The position numbers and the translations under genes were made by a program. Below the pieces are notes generated by a model that ran no database searches, was not told the origin of the DNA, and was given only the letters and a program-made list of their open reading frames with translations. From Paenibacillus anaericanus (lineage in GTDB: Bacteria; Bacillota; Bacilli; Paenibacillales; Paenibacillaceae): 64,000 nt of DNA. The stretch covers positions 1 to 64,000 of the forward strand of contig NZ_RZNY01000006.1 of assembly GCF_003994475.1 (NCBI RefSeq), in the 5' to 3' direction. Of the stretch, positions 46,977 to 57,032 are shown piece by piece (the stretch's first letter is position 1; each line of letters begins with the position of its first letter).

Positions 46977-48074
46977 TTAATCGACGGAGATGGAATCTTG
47001 ATCAAGTTCTCCTTGATGACTTTTTTCTCTTCCGAATTCCTCTTCCGCTTGTGTCTCACTCTTAATGTCGATTTTCCAACCTGTCAATTTAGCCGCCAAT
47101 CGAGCGTTTTGCCCTTTAATCCCAATTGCAAGCGACAACTGATAATCAGGTACAATAACACGCGCTAATTTCTCTGCCTCGAATACTTGAACCTCAAGCA
47201 CCTTAGAAGGACTTAACGCATTTGCTACGTATTCCTCAACATCTTCCGAATAACGGACGATGTCAATCTTCTCACCACGTAGTTCGTTTACGATCGTCTG
47301 TACACGGTTACCCTTTTGTCCGACACATGATCCAACTGGATCCACCTCATTATTACGTGAGAATACCGCAATTTTGGAACGGAATCCCGCTTCACGAGCA
47401 ACGGAACGTATTTCAACAACACCATCAAATATTTCAGGAACTTCTAGCTCGAAGAGTCGTTTCAGAAGGCCCGGATGGGAGCGTGACAGCAAAATTTGTG
47501 GACCTTTAGTCGTGTTCTCAACCTTAGTGATATACGACTTAATTCGATCACCGTGTTTGAATTTCTCGTTTGGCATGAGCTCATTGATAGGGAGATGTGC
47601 TTCAACTTTACCAAGATCCACGTAAACATTGCGCAAATCCTGACGTTGAACAATACCAGTGACGATATCCTCTTCCTTCTCTACGAAGGCGTTATAAATG
47701 AGCCCACGCTCAGCTTCACGAATACGTTGTGTAACGACCTGTTTCGCCGTTTGTGCTGCAATACGTCCGAAATCACGAGGTGTTACTTCGATTTCCGCAA
47801 CGTCCTCAAGCTGGAAATTCGGATTGATCTCACGAGCAGCTGGCAATGAAATCTCAGTGCGTGGATCAAGGACTTCCTCCACAACCAATTTGCGGGCATA
47901 TACCTTAATCACACCAGTAAGTCGATTCATATCCACTCGCACGTTTTGTGCCGTGTTAAAATTACGTTTGTAGCTTGAGATCATCGCAGCTTCAATAGCC
48001 TCGAACAAAATATCTTTGCTGATCCCTTTTTCTCTTTCCAACTCATTCAAGGCATCGATAAAATCCATACTCAT
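46977..48074 (-). CDS. nusA: Transcription termination/antitermination protein NusA
   Basis: NusA binds RNA polymerase and RNA to control pausing, termination and antitermination. The 365-residue protein has the N-terminal polymerase-binding domain ([28 protein letters not shown]), an S1 domain, and two KH domains ([14 protein letters not shown] and [20 protein letters not shown]). The start is taken as ATG 48074. The acidic repeats of proteobacterial NusA are absent, as is normal for Bacillota. Confidence 0.97.
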   Translation of the reverse strand: MSMDFIDALNELEREKGISKDILFEAIEAAMISSYKRNFNTAQNVRVDMNRLTGVIKVYARKLVVEEVLDPRTEISLPAAREINPNFQLEDVAEIEVTPRDFGRIAAQTAKQVVTQRIREAERGLIYNAFVEKEEDIVTGIVQRQDLRNVYVDLGKVEAHLPINELMPNEKFKHGDRIKSYITKVENTTKGPQILLSRSHPGLLKRLFELEVPEIFDGVVEIRSVAREAGFRSKIAVFSRNNEVDPVGSCVGQKGNRVQTIVNELRGEKIDIVRYSEDVEEYVANALSPSKVLEVQVFEAEKLARVIVPDYQLSLAIGIKGQNARLAAKLTGWKIDIKSETQAEEEFGREKSHQGELDQDSISVD

Positions 48075-48111
48075 TTGCCTCGAGTTCCCCCCTTCAATAT
48101 CCCGTCACAGG

Positions 48112-48573
48112 TTAAAAAATAATGGCCAGCCTAGCGGCCGCAACTTTACTATATGGAATGGCATGATTTTTCTTCCCTACTTGGATAACAAGCTCCTCGT
48201 TTTCAAAGGAAAGAAGGCGGCCTTCAAATTCTTTCAGGCCATCTACCGATTCATATGTAGTTACAAATACATTACTTCCAATGGCTTTGGTTACATCCTC
48301 AGCCTTTTTGAGCGGACGTTCCGCTCCAGGAGAAGATACTTCCAGGAAATAAGCTACAGGAATTGGATCATTCGCATCTAGCTTTTCACTAAGGTATTCG
48401 CTAATCCGACCGCAGTCATCAATTTCGATGCCCCCGTCCTTATCTACGAATACGCGTAAGAACCAATTGTTTCCCTCTTTTACATATTCCACGTCAACTA
48501 GTTCAAAGCCATTCTCCTCTAAAAAAGGCGTAACCATCTCTTCCACGGCCGCTTTGATCTTCGGTGTGCTCAA
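48112..48573 (-). CDS. rimP: Ribosome maturation factor RimP
   Basis: RimP helps early 30S assembly. The 153-residue product has the two-domain RimP layout, with [25 protein letters not shown] and [13 protein letters not shown]. The TTG at 48573 lies behind GGAGG and is the only good start. It begins the rimP-nusA-rnpM-ylxQ-infB operon downstream of the polC terminator. Confidence 0.95.
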   Translation of the reverse strand: MSTPKIKAAVEEMVTPFLEENGFELVDVEYVKEGNNWFLRVFVDKDGGIEIDDCGRISEYLSEKLDANDPIPVAYFLEVSSPGAERPLKKAEDVTKAIGSNVFVTTYESVDGLKEFEGRLLSFENEELVIQVGKKNHAIPYSKVAAARLAIIF

Positions 48574-48615
48574 ACGTACATACCTCCATACAATTCTTTC
48601 CTATATACCAAAGAT

Positions 48616-48639
48616 AAAGAGTGGGTTTCCCCACTCTTT
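48616..48639 (-). terminator. Terminator-like hairpin between polC and rimP
   Basis: A perfect 10-bp stem, AAAGAGTGGG with CCCACTCTTT, has a GAAA tetraloop. T richness after the stem is weak beyond TTT, and the hairpin is only about 40 bp before rimP, so partial termination or a leader structure is also possible. Confidence 0.65.
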
Positions 48640-48801
48640 AAACAACGGTTCTATCTCCATGATTACCATAAAAATTATAACATAGTCCAGGTACAGTGAC
48701 AAGTAAAAGACCTTTACCTGAGGGGAAGAGAGCCCCTTTGCATCCCCATTAGAGAAAAATCAAGCATTCACAGTATGAAAAACCACTGGAAATTTATTTT
48801 C

Positions 48802-51800
48802 CTAAAACAAGGAAAGTTGGTTACTTTCTGGGAGTCCATGGAAGCAGCCCATCGTACCTAAGAGTTCAATCACAGTTTTACTCGCCTTGGATTTCTGTTG
48901 GAAATCCTCAATAGAGAGAAACTCTCCTTGTTCCTTCGCTGCAGCAATATTACGAGCGGCATTATCACCGATACCCGCAAGTGAAGAAAACGGAGGAACC
49001 AAGGCATCTCCATCAATTGTGAATTTGGTCGCATCAGATTGGTACAAATCAATACCTTTGAAGCGGAACCCACGTGCCGTCAATTCTAATGCCATCTCTA
49101 GCACTGGCAACATGCCTTTTTCCTTCGGTAATGCTTGGAAACCCTTCTGTTCGATTTCCTCAATTTTACGATAAATAGCTTCATATCCCTGACAGCATAA
49201 CTCAATATCGAAATCCTCTGCCCGTACTGTGAAGTAAGTAGCATAGTATTCTATCGGGTGATAAAGTTTGAAATAAGCTGTACGCACAGCAGAGATAACA
49301 TAAGCTGCGGCGTGAGCTTTCGGGAACATGTACTGGATTTTTAGACAAGAATCAATATACCATCCTGGCACCTTACATCTCTTCATCTCGTCAATCCATT
49401 CCTGTGTTAAACCTTTCCCTTTACGCACACTCTCTGTAATCTTAAACGCTAACCCCGCATCCATACCTGCTTTGTAAATCAGGAACAACATGATATCATC
49501 ACGACAGCCGATTACTGTCTTGATATTACATGTCCCCCCCTTGATCAAATCTTGTGCATTACCAAGCCATACCCCTGTACCATGAGATAACCCTGAAATC
49601 TGCAATAAGTCGGCAAAAGAACTTGGTTGTGCTTCTACTAACATCTGACGAACGAATTTTGTTCCCATTTCGGGTACCCCGAAAGTTGCGACTGCAGAAC
49701 GTATCTGCTGTGGAGTAACTCCTAGCGCTTCCGTTGAGTTGAACATGCTCATAACTTTGGGGTCATTCATCGGAATAGTCGTTGGATCTACTCCCGTCAA
49801 ATCTTGGAGCATCCGCATCATTGTCGGATCATCATGACCGAGAATATCGAGTTTAAGTAAGTTCGCATCAAAAGCATGGTAATCAAAGTGAGTCGTTTTC
49901 CATTCCGCATTGACATCATCAGCCGGAAATTGGACTGGTGTAATATCCTCAACTTCCATATAGTCCGGAACAACCACGATCCCGCCGGGATGCTGACCTG
50001 TACTTCTTTTCACGCCTGTACATCCAGATGCAAGTCGGTTAAGCTCAGCTCCCCGCCAGCGTTTCTGATGCTCTTCCTCGTACTTCTTCGCGTATCCGAA
50101 TGCTGTTTTGTCCGCTATAGTTCCAATCGTTCCAGCACGGAATACACTCTTATCACCGAATATTTCTTTCGTATAGTTGTGAGCAGTCGGTTGATATTCT
50201 CCTGAGAAGTTAAGGTCAATATCGGGAACCTTATCCCCTTTAAATCCAAGGAACGTTTCAAATGGAATGTCTTGCCCTTCGCCCTTCAAGTTACCACCAC
50301 AAGAGGGACAAGTTTTGTCTGGCAAGTCAAACCCACTAGGTACGCTCCCGTCAAGGAACCATTCACTATGCCTACATGCTGAATTTGTACAAATATAATG
50401 TGCTGGAAGTGGGTTAACCTCAGAAATACCAAGAAACATAGCAACAACAGAGGAGCCTACAGATCCCCGTGATCCAACCAGATAACCGTCTTGGTTTGAC
50501 TTCTTAACCAAACGTTCGGAGATCAAATAGTTGGCCGAAAACCCATATTTTATAATCGGTTCTAGTTCCTTTTCTAATCTTGCGATAACAACCTCCGGCA
50601 GTTCCTCACCATAGATTGATTTAGCCGTATCGTAACAAGTCTGACGAATCTCTTCATCAGCCCCTTCGATGATCGGAGTGAACAATTTATCAGGGAACAA
50701 TTCCAGCTCTTCAAAAGAATCTGCAAGTACCGAAGTATTAGTCACAACAACTTCATATGCTTTCTCTTTACCTAAAAACTCGAACTCAGCTAACATTTCC
50801 TCCGTCGTGCGAAAATGTGCATCAGGTTTCTTTTGATCTTTGAGTGGGCTAAATCCTGTAATCCCGTGAATCGTAATATCCCGGTATATTTTGTCCCGTG
50901 GTTCGAGATAATGAACATTCCCCGTTGCAACGACAGGTTTTCCGAGTTTAAAACCAATTTCGCAGATCTTAGTAACAGCCGTTTTTAACTCTTCAACGCT
51001 ACCTACAAGGCCTTTGTCAACCAGATGCATATACATCGTAAGTGGCTGGATTTCCAAAATATCATAGAATTCAGCTACTGCTTCCGCTTCTTCAACCGAT
51101 TTATTAAGCACTGTTTCGAAGAATTCACCCTTCTCGCAACCCGACAGAACCAATAGTCCTTCACGTAGTTCCGTTAGCTTCGATTTAGGAATACAAGCGA
51201 CTCGTTTAAAATATTCCGTATGAGACATCGATATTAGCTTGAACAAGTTCTTCTTCCCGATCATATTCAGCGCATAAACACCACAATGAAAAGGACGCGT
51301 ATTGGATATCTCTTTACCAACCTTATCGTTTAACCGCTCAAGTGTCTTAATACCTTCAATCTTAGCCGCATCTTCAATCAATCCATTCAGAATTTCTCCA
51401 AGTGCAAGCGTATCATCGATCGCTCGGTGATGATTTTCTAGAGATACTTTATATTTAGTCGCCAGTGTATTTAGGCGGTGGTTCTTCATTGTAGGGAATA
51501 ACATCCGTGCTAACTCGAGCGTATCAAGAACTGGGTTCTCCAATGGAGGTCGACCAAACTCTTTCAATTTGGCATTGATAAAGCCAACGTCAAACCGAGC
51601 ATTGTGGGCAACCAACACAGCGTCGCCAGCAAAATCAATAAACTGCTGTAATACAGTTTCCACTTCGGGCGCACCTTTGACCATATCATCCGTAATGTTA
51701 GTCAACTGCTGAATATTATAAGGAATGCGTACGTGAGGATCTACAAAAGTAGCATACCTATCTACTTCTTTGCCCTCAACCATTTTCACAGCAGCGACTT

Positions 51801-53121
51801 CAATAATCTTATTCTGAGTGACAGAAAGGCCCGTCGTTTCAATATCAAATACGATATATGTCGTTGTTTTGAGATCTTCTTCCCGGGGGTTAAGAACAAC
51901 CGCAACATTATCATTTACAACATTGGCTTCAACACCATAGATCATCTTGATCCCGTGTTTCTTGGCTGCCTTAGCAGCATCGGGATAAGACTGAACACCA
52001 CTATGATCGGTGACAGCAATTGCTTTATGTCCCCATTTTGCTGCTGTTTTGACGTATTCGCCTATAGGAGTAACCGCGTCCATCGTACTCATAGTGGTAT
52101 GCAGATGGAACTCAACGCGTTTCTCAGCAGCTTGGTCCTTTCGTGCTGGGGGTGCAGGAACTTCACACAGATCAGACGGAATCATTACTAACTCAGGAAT
52201 CGTCATAAAGCGATCCATCTCTACCCGACCTCGGGCTCTTACCCATTTCCCATTCGCAAGTTGACCCATGACCTTCAGGTCCTCTTTATTCTTAGCGAAC
52301 ATTTTCATTTGTAGAGAATCAGTAAAATCCGTCAGATAGAACATAAAGAGCGTATTTCCGTTACGCAATTCTTTACTGTCCAGACCAAATATCGTTCCTT
52401 GAACCGTTATCTTCTTCTCTTCATCCTGTATTTCTTGCATAGGAACTGCTTGTTCCTTAATATCATAGCCAATCTGGAGCTTAACAACTTCACCGTTATC
52501 ATCTTCTTCAGGTAAAGCATCCACTGCATTACTCTCCATCAATTGCTGGATTACTTCGCGTTCTTCATCAACAATCTGTTGTTGAAACTCTTCAAACGCT
52601 TCTGCACTTTTTGCTCCTGTTAGCAGCTTGACCCGCAATTCAAGTGAGAAAAAACGCTCGAAATATGTTATTAGGGCTTGATCTATATTTTTCTTACGGG
52701 CTAGTTCCAGCGCCATTGAATCACTCAGCGTCACCGAAAGTAAATCGTTCTCCACTTCAATAGTCGCCCTCGCCATCCATCCATTAACCGAAGGTACTTC
52801 CTGTTGCACCCACTCGATGAATAACTTCCAGTATTCAGTCACGATATCATTCGTAGACAATTCTGTTCCATAGCGAAATTGAAAAGAAACTTGGGCAATA
52901 TGCGCCATACGTTCCTGAACTCGAAGACAGAATGTACGATAAGCCTGTGCCGGTACAAGCTTGTCCTTGCGAATGGCGATTTTCCAATCCCGATTACTGC
53001 GGTTCACTTCCACTTGCTCAATGAACCCATCGAGAAAATATGGATCGATCAGAGATTCTGGGATTTCCGCCTGCTTCATCAACAGCTCAAACCTAGTTCT
53101 CTTATCCCCAATTTCGGTCAT
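48802..53121 (-). CDS. polC: DNA polymerase III, PolC-type alpha subunit
   Basis: The main replicative polymerase of Bacillota, 1439 residues (1437 in B. subtilis). In order, it has an N-terminal domain, an OB fold (VQGTIFGLDSKELRNG), and a PHP domain (FHLHTTMSTMDAV). A DEDDh proofreading exonuclease is inserted in the PHP domain (VFDIETTGLS, then AHNARFD). A zinc-binding cysteine cluster follows (CTNSACRHS, CPSCGG), then the catalytic core with PDIDLNFSGEYQ. The start ATG follows AGGAGGG. A gap of about 1 kb separates it from proS. Confidence 0.98.
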   Translation of the reverse strand: MTEIGDKRTRFELLMKQAEIPESLIDPYFLDGFIEQVEVNRSNRDWKIAIRKDKLVPAQAYRTFCLRVQERMAHIAQVSFQFRYGTELSTNDIVTEYWKLFIEWVQQEVPSVNGWMARATIEVENDLLSVTLSDSMALELARKKNIDQALITYFERFFSLELRVKLLTGAKSAEAFEEFQQQIVDEEREVIQQLMESNAVDALPEEDDNGEVVKLQIGYDIKEQAVPMQEIQDEEKKITVQGTIFGLDSKELRNGNTLFMFYLTDFTDSLQMKMFAKNKEDLKVMGQLANGKWVRARGRVEMDRFMTIPELVMIPSDLCEVPAPPARKDQAAEKRVEFHLHTTMSTMDAVTPIGEYVKTAAKWGHKAIAVTDHSGVQSYPDAAKAAKKHGIKMIYGVEANVVNDNVAVVLNPREEDLKTTTYIVFDIETTGLSVTQNKIIEVAAVKMVEGKEVDRYATFVDPHVRIPYNIQQLTNITDDMVKGAPEVETVLQQFIDFAGDAVLVAHNARFDVGFINAKLKEFGRPPLENPVLDTLELARMLFPTMKNHRLNTLATKYKVSLENHHRAIDDTLALGEILNGLIEDAAKIEGIKTLERLNDKVGKEISNTRPFHCGVYALNMIGKKNLFKLISMSHTEYFKRVACIPKSKLTELREGLLVLSGCEKGEFFETVLNKSVEEAEAVAEFYDILEIQPLTMYMHLVDKGLVGSVEELKTAVTKICEIGFKLGKPVVATGNVHYLEPRDKIYRDITIHGITGFSPLKDQKKPDAHFRTTEEMLAEFEFLGKEKAYEVVVTNTSVLADSFEELELFPDKLFTPIIEGADEEIRQTCYDTAKSIYGEELPEVVIARLEKELEPIIKYGFSANYLISERLVKKSNQDGYLVGSRGSVGSSVVAMFLGISEVNPLPAHYICTNSACRHSEWFLDGSVPSGFDLPDKTCPSCGGNLKGEGQDIPFETFLGFKGDKVPDIDLNFSGEYQPTAHNYTKEIFGDKSVFRAGTIGTIADKTAFGYAKKYEEEHQKRWRGAELNRLASGCTGVKRSTGQHPGGIVVVPDYMEVEDITPVQFPADDVNAEWKTTHFDYHAFDANLLKLDILGHDDPTMMRMLQDLTGVDPTTIPMNDPKVMSMFNSTEALGVTPQQIRSAVATFGVPEMGTKFVRQMLVEAQPSSFADLLQISGLSHGTGVWLGNAQDLIKGGTCNIKTVIGCRDDIMLFLIYKAGMDAGLAFKITESVRKGKGLTQEWIDEMKRCKVPGWYIDSCLKIQYMFPKAHAAAYVISAVRTAYFKLYHPIEYYATYFTVRAEDFDIELCCQGYEAIYRKIEEIEQKGFQALPKEKGMLPVLEMALELTARGFRFKGIDLYQSDATKFTIDGDALVPPFSSLAGIGDNAARNIAAAKEQGEFLSIEDFQQKSKASKTVIELLGTMGCFHGLPESNQLSLF

Positions 53122-53395
53122 GTATTCCCCTCCTAGCTATAAGTGTGGTGTATTATTAGGGCAATCGGTGACAAAAACGAACGCTAGCATATAGCTCCTC
53201 CGGCTTCGAATCACACCTCTAACCCCTCTCTTACCACACTTCAAAATTTCTTTTTAACAGTGTAATGCTCGTCCTAAACTTGACTTCGCTTTATTAATTG
53301 TGGCTTGAAAACCAAAACTAGCGATTGACTATTAGTCGAAATGATTGCGAAATGGCGTTCCAGCCACATTTGCTGTTGGAATGGCTGAGAGTCTG
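53122..53395. other. Non-coding stretch upstream of polC
   Basis: No gene was recognised between the polC start and the repeat array. It must carry the polC promoter. A TTCCA/TGGAA hairpin lies at about 53359-53383. Confidence 0.4.
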
Positions 53396-53577
53396 TAACG
53401 GAACTCAGTGACCTTATTTGCGGTTTATTCCACTAGTCTGGATTGTAACGGAACCTGCAGACGTTATTCATCATTATTCATGCGTTAGAGCATCATTTGG
53501 AAGAAATAAGATCTTTCAGTTCCGTTAGAATTTTTTTTGACCCTCCAAACTCAAAATAAGGGCTTCTAATTCCCTTA
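53396..53577. repeat. Symmetric array of four 24-nt motifs
   Basis: A 24-nt motif starting TAACGGAAC and ending TTATT(T/C) occurs on the plus strand at 53396-53419 and 53446-53469. It occurs on the minus strand at 53504-53527 and, more degenerate (TAAGGGAAT start), at 53554-53577. The spacing within each pair is exactly 50 bp, so the whole array is a two-fold symmetric arrangement. No coding sequence is present. Confidence 0.75.
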
Positions 53578-53807
53578 GACCGATGTCTAACTGCGTCAAA
53601 CAATGATTAGGGGCTTGAGCCTTAATTTTAAATTACTTGCAGCAATCCGTGCCGCAAGGGAAATTCATATAAGTCCATTATACGACCTGCTCTATATTAC
53701 TGTACTTACATCTACAAAACTTACATCTGGTGAGTTAGGTCTAGATTTTATTATAGCGGCCGCAGGCATGCAAGGGCGCAATAATTTCCATTACCACTTT
53801 TTTATTG
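53578..53807. other. Unassigned stretch between the two repeat elements
   Basis: It contains a 70-codon open frame on the plus strand (53603-53815) without a recognisable family or good start signal, probably chance or a gene remnant. Nothing else was seen. Confidence 0.3.
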
Positions 53808-54016
53808 TTAGGTGAATAGATAGTGAAGCAGGACCGTTTGAATCTGGAGAAGCTAAAAGCTTTCTATTGGAAAGTTACTTCGGAAGCATTCGCTCCGTTC
53901 GCCTTTGTAGTTGGATTGTAACCTATAGGGTGTTATAAAATAAAGACAATCCAACTACAACAGCGATCGAAGGATCAAACGGTTTGCGTAGCGCGACTAA
54001 TTCACAGTTCACTTAA
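53808..54016. repeat. Folded intergenic repeat, copy B
   Basis: A 209-bp relative of the element at 13301-13522. The ends TTAGGTGAA and TTCACTTAA are inverted. The central stem is a perfect 14-bp inverted repeat, TGTAGTTGGATTGT at 53906-53919 against 53946-53959. Its flanks GTTCGCCTTTGT and ACAACAGCGATCG match copy A, while the stem sequence itself differs. A second pair, ACCGTTTGA and TCAAACGGT, mirrors the left and right arms. The right end abuts the proS terminator. Confidence 0.75.
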
Positions 54017-54077
54017 AAAAGCTTCCGACAGATGGCCGACAGGCGTTAATACCCATCGACAACTCACTGCCGGAAGC
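54015..54077 (-). terminator. Terminator of proS
   Basis: GCTTCCGGCAG (54077-54067) pairs with CTGTCGGAAGC (54031-54021) with one wobble, enclosing a shorter inner structure, followed by TTTTTT on the minus strand. Confidence 0.85.
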
Positions 54078-54153
54078 CCTCCTTGTATCATATTCGCTTG
54101 CTCTTGCGTCCAACATACCAAGACTCAAAAACAGTCATTAATAGAGGTTGTTA

Positions 54154-55605
54154 CTAATAGGCTCTGGCAAAAACAACGGTATCCGTAGCACTTTCTCCAC
54201 AAACAAGACAAGTACTTTTCTTAACTGCCGGTTCAAACGGAATGTTACGGCTCGTTGCGCCTGTCTCATCCTTCACGTGACGCTCACAAGCATCAGAACC
54301 ACACCAGCCAGCTAGCGTAAATCCACGTTTCTCTTCAATGCTAGCTTTCATTTCTTCAAGTGTATCTACAGAATAGAAATGATCTTCCCGGAATGCTTTC
54401 GCACGTTCGAACATTTCGTTATGCACCTGATCTAGCATAGCCTGAACTTCTTCTACCAACTGATCTTGTTGAACGATCTTCTTCTCGCCGCTCACTCTGG
54501 ATACCAGTACGCAGACACCATTCTCCATATCACGAGGTCCCAGTTCTAAACGAATCGGTACTCCACGCATTTCATATTCGTTAAACTTCCAGCCCGGACG
54601 AACGTCAGAACGGTCATCGATTCCTACGCGAATTCCCGCTTTCTTAAGCTCAGCGAACAATTCATCACTACGTCCAACGACTGCATCCCGAGTCTTTGGA
54701 GGTCCAATCGGAATAATCATTACTTGCTTAGGAGCCACCTTTGGTGGAAGCACAAGTCCACGATCATCGCCATGAACCATAATAAGCGAACCAATTAGGC
54801 GCGTGCTCACTCCCCATGATGTTGTATGAGCATATTCTTGTACATTATCACGGTTCAGATATTGAATATCGAACGCCTCAGCAAATTTAGTGCCCAGATA
54901 ATGAGAAGTTCCTGCTTGTACAGCACGACCATCTTTCATCATAGCTTCGATAGAATAAGTGTCGACTGCTCCCGCAAATCTCTCCGAAGGCGTCTTCTGT
55001 CCAACGATAACTGGAATCGCTAGATAATTCTCTACGAAATCACGATAGATCTCCAGCATCCGCATCGTTTCTTCACGTGCTTCTTGTTCGTTCTCATGCG
55101 CCGTATGACCTTCCTGCCATAGGAACTCACTTGTCCGCAAGAATGGCAATGTGCGTTTCTCCCAACGGACCACGTTTGCCCACTGATTAATCAGCATCGG
55201 CAAATCTCTGTAAGATTGAATCCATTTGGAGTACATATGACCAAACATCGTTTCCGAAGTCGGTCTAATGGCAAGGCGTTCCTCCAACTTCTCTCCAGCA
55301 GCTTCTGTAACAAAAGGAAGCTCAGGATTAAAACCTTCCACATGCTCCTTCTCTTTCTGGAAGAAACTTTCTGGAATAAGTAGCGGGAAGTAGGCATTAC
55401 GATGTCCTGTTTCTTTGAAACGACGATCTAGCTCTTGTTGAATATGTTCCCAAATTTCATAACCGTCCGGTTTAAAAACGATACAACCCCGAACTGGTGA
55501 ATAATCCATTAAATCTGCTTTTTTAATCACATCGATATACCAACGCGAGAAATCTTCTCCTTGCGGGGTAATCTCTGTTACGAATTGTTTATCCTCATTT
55601 GCCAT
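54154..55605 (-). CDS. proS: Prolyl-tRNA synthetase, archaeal/eukaryal-type (ProS type 3)
   Basis: Charges tRNA-Pro. At 483 residues it lacks the bacterial INS editing domain and instead has the archaeal/eukaryal-type layout. Class II motif 2 is in RWEKRTLPFLRTSEFLWQEG, followed by the HTTSWGVSTR motif 3 region and the anticodon-binding domain. A C-terminal zinc-binding domain has cysteines at 435, 440, 466 and 469 and ends in Ala-Tyr. B. subtilis has the bacterial type at this locus between rseP and polC. Editing of Ala-tRNA-Pro would need a free-standing factor. The start ATG follows GGGAGG. Confidence 0.96.
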   Translation of the reverse strand: MANEDKQFVTEITPQGEDFSRWYIDVIKKADLMDYSPVRGCIVFKPDGYEIWEHIQQELDRRFKETGHRNAYFPLLIPESFFQKEKEHVEGFNPELPFVTEAAGEKLEERLAIRPTSETMFGHMYSKWIQSYRDLPMLINQWANVVRWEKRTLPFLRTSEFLWQEGHTAHENEQEAREETMRMLEIYRDFVENYLAIPVIVGQKTPSERFAGAVDTYSIEAMMKDGRAVQAGTSHYLGTKFAEAFDIQYLNRDNVQEYAHTTSWGVSTRLIGSLIMVHGDDRGLVLPPKVAPKQVMIIPIGPPKTRDAVVGRSDELFAELKKAGIRVGIDDRSDVRPGWKFNEYEMRGVPIRLELGPRDMENGVCVLVSRVSGEKKIVQQDQLVEEVQAMLDQVHNEMFERAKAFREDHFYSVDTLEEMKASIEEKRGFTLAGWCGSDACERHVKDETGATSRNIPFEPAVKKSTCLVCGESATDTVVFARAY

Positions 55606-55638
55606 TAGTACTCTTGTCCTCCCGTAAAAAACACAATA

Positions 55639-56916
55639 TTATCCGTTAAATAATCGTAGTATATCATTATATGTTACGGCAATCATCAGCAAAAATAACA
55701 TCGCGAACCCAATGAAATGCACCATACCCTCACGGTTTGGATCAATCGGTTTGCCGCGTACAGCCTCGACACCTAAGAATACGAGTCTACTTCCGTCCAA
55801 AGCTGGTATTGGGAACAAGTTGAAAATCCCCAAGTATAAGCTTAGAATAGCTGCCCAATAAGTAAGTTGAGCTATCCCCTGCTTAGCAATTTGACCAGTA
55901 ACTTCGAAAGTACGAACAGGGCCTCCTAAATCATCCATCGAGAATTGATTAATAAGCTGCCCAAACCCTTGGAAAATAAGCTTGGTCGTGTTGACCATGT
56001 CTTTCCCTGCAAAGGTGAATGTCTCACCCAATGAGGCACTACGAGTTGGGAAAAACGTTATAATAGTACTACCTACTTTGGCAGTTCCTTGATCTTCTAC
56101 GGCACGAGGGATGATAGAAAACGACAACGTTTGATCATCGCGCTTCACTGTCCAGATCATTTCTTTATCCTTGGATTCAGTGATTAATTCAATCATTCCG
56201 GCCGCATCTGTACCCACAGGTTTTCCGTTAATTTTCTCGATAATATCGCCTTGCTGCACGCCTGCCTCAGCAGCCGGCATTCCCTTCATCACTTCGCCAA
56301 TTTGTAAATGGCTAGGTTTATCAAGAGCAATTCCTGCCATTTGTATGTGCAGGGCAAACAAGACAAATGCAAGAATAAAATTCATTACTGGTCCTGCAAG
56401 AATGGATATGAATCGTTGTCCAACCGTTTTACTGCCATATTGTCTGTCTCTTGGTGCAATTTGCGTTTCCTTACCTTTAGCTACGAGCATAGCCTGTGGA
56501 TGAACAGGATACGTAATGCTCTCTCCATCCACATCCAACTTCACATGTAGATTATCGACCAAGTCAAAATCTAGTATTTCGCCACGAATGACATTCTTAC
56601 GACTATCCAGGCGGTCTAGATAGAACTTCCGGACTTTTCCTTCTTCCAATCGAAGCGAAACGGTTTGTCCGTTCTGAATCGCAACGAGTTCTGGATCTTC
56701 TCCAGCCATACGGGCATATCCACCAAATGGCAGCAGTCGAAGCGTAAACTGCGTTTCATTTCGTTTATAAGAAAATATCTTAGGTCCAAAACCAATCGCA
56801 AATTCCCGCACCAGAATACCTGCCCGTTTGGCAAAGTAATAATGCCCCCATTCATGCACCGTCACAATGACGAAGAACATGAGTACTGTCAAAAATATAA
56901 TTCTCAGCAATTCCAA
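55639..56916 (-). CDS. rseP: Site-2 intramembrane metalloprotease RseP (RasP)
   Basis: Cleaves membrane-anchored anti-sigma factors and remnant signal peptides within the membrane. The 425-residue protein has the zinc motif HEWGH in the first helix, a PDZ domain (GMPAAEAGVQQGDIIEKING), and the third-ligand motif NLFPIPALDG in a C-terminal helix. Between the first helix and the PDZ domain it has an inserted segment with a basic patch. The start is TTG 56916 behind AAAGGAGG; frames further upstream contain that site and are excluded. Confidence 0.95.
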   Translation of the reverse strand: MELLRIIFLTVLMFFVIVTVHEWGHYYFAKRAGILVREFAIGFGPKIFSYKRNETQFTLRLLPFGGYARMAGEDPELVAIQNGQTVSLRLEEGKVRKFYLDRLDSRKNVIRGEILDFDLVDNLHVKLDVDGESITYPVHPQAMLVAKGKETQIAPRDRQYGSKTVGQRFISILAGPVMNFILAFVLFALHIQMAGIALDKPSHLQIGEVMKGMPAAEAGVQQGDIIEKINGKPVGTDAAGMIELITESKDKEMIWTVKRDDQTLSFSIIPRAVEDQGTAKVGSTIITFFPTRSASLGETFTFAGKDMVNTTKLIFQGFGQLINQFSMDDLGGPVRTFEVTGQIAKQGIAQLTYWAAILSLYLGIFNLFPIPALDGSRLVFLGVEAVRGKPIDPNREGMVHFIGFAMLFLLMIAVTYNDILRLFNG

Positions 56917-57032
56917 TCGAAAGCATCCTCCTTTTGGCCACAGATCGTCCAACGTTCTTATAGATTATCATTATTCTCCGATCTGACACAAGAGAATACC
57001 GGCGTGGAACTTTTCTTTGCAGCGACAAAATT

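Noticed and set aside
53603-53815. 70-codon plus-strand open frame in the polC-proS gap
   Set aside because: No recognisable family and no good ribosome binding site, and it runs into the folded repeat; more likely chance or a remnant.
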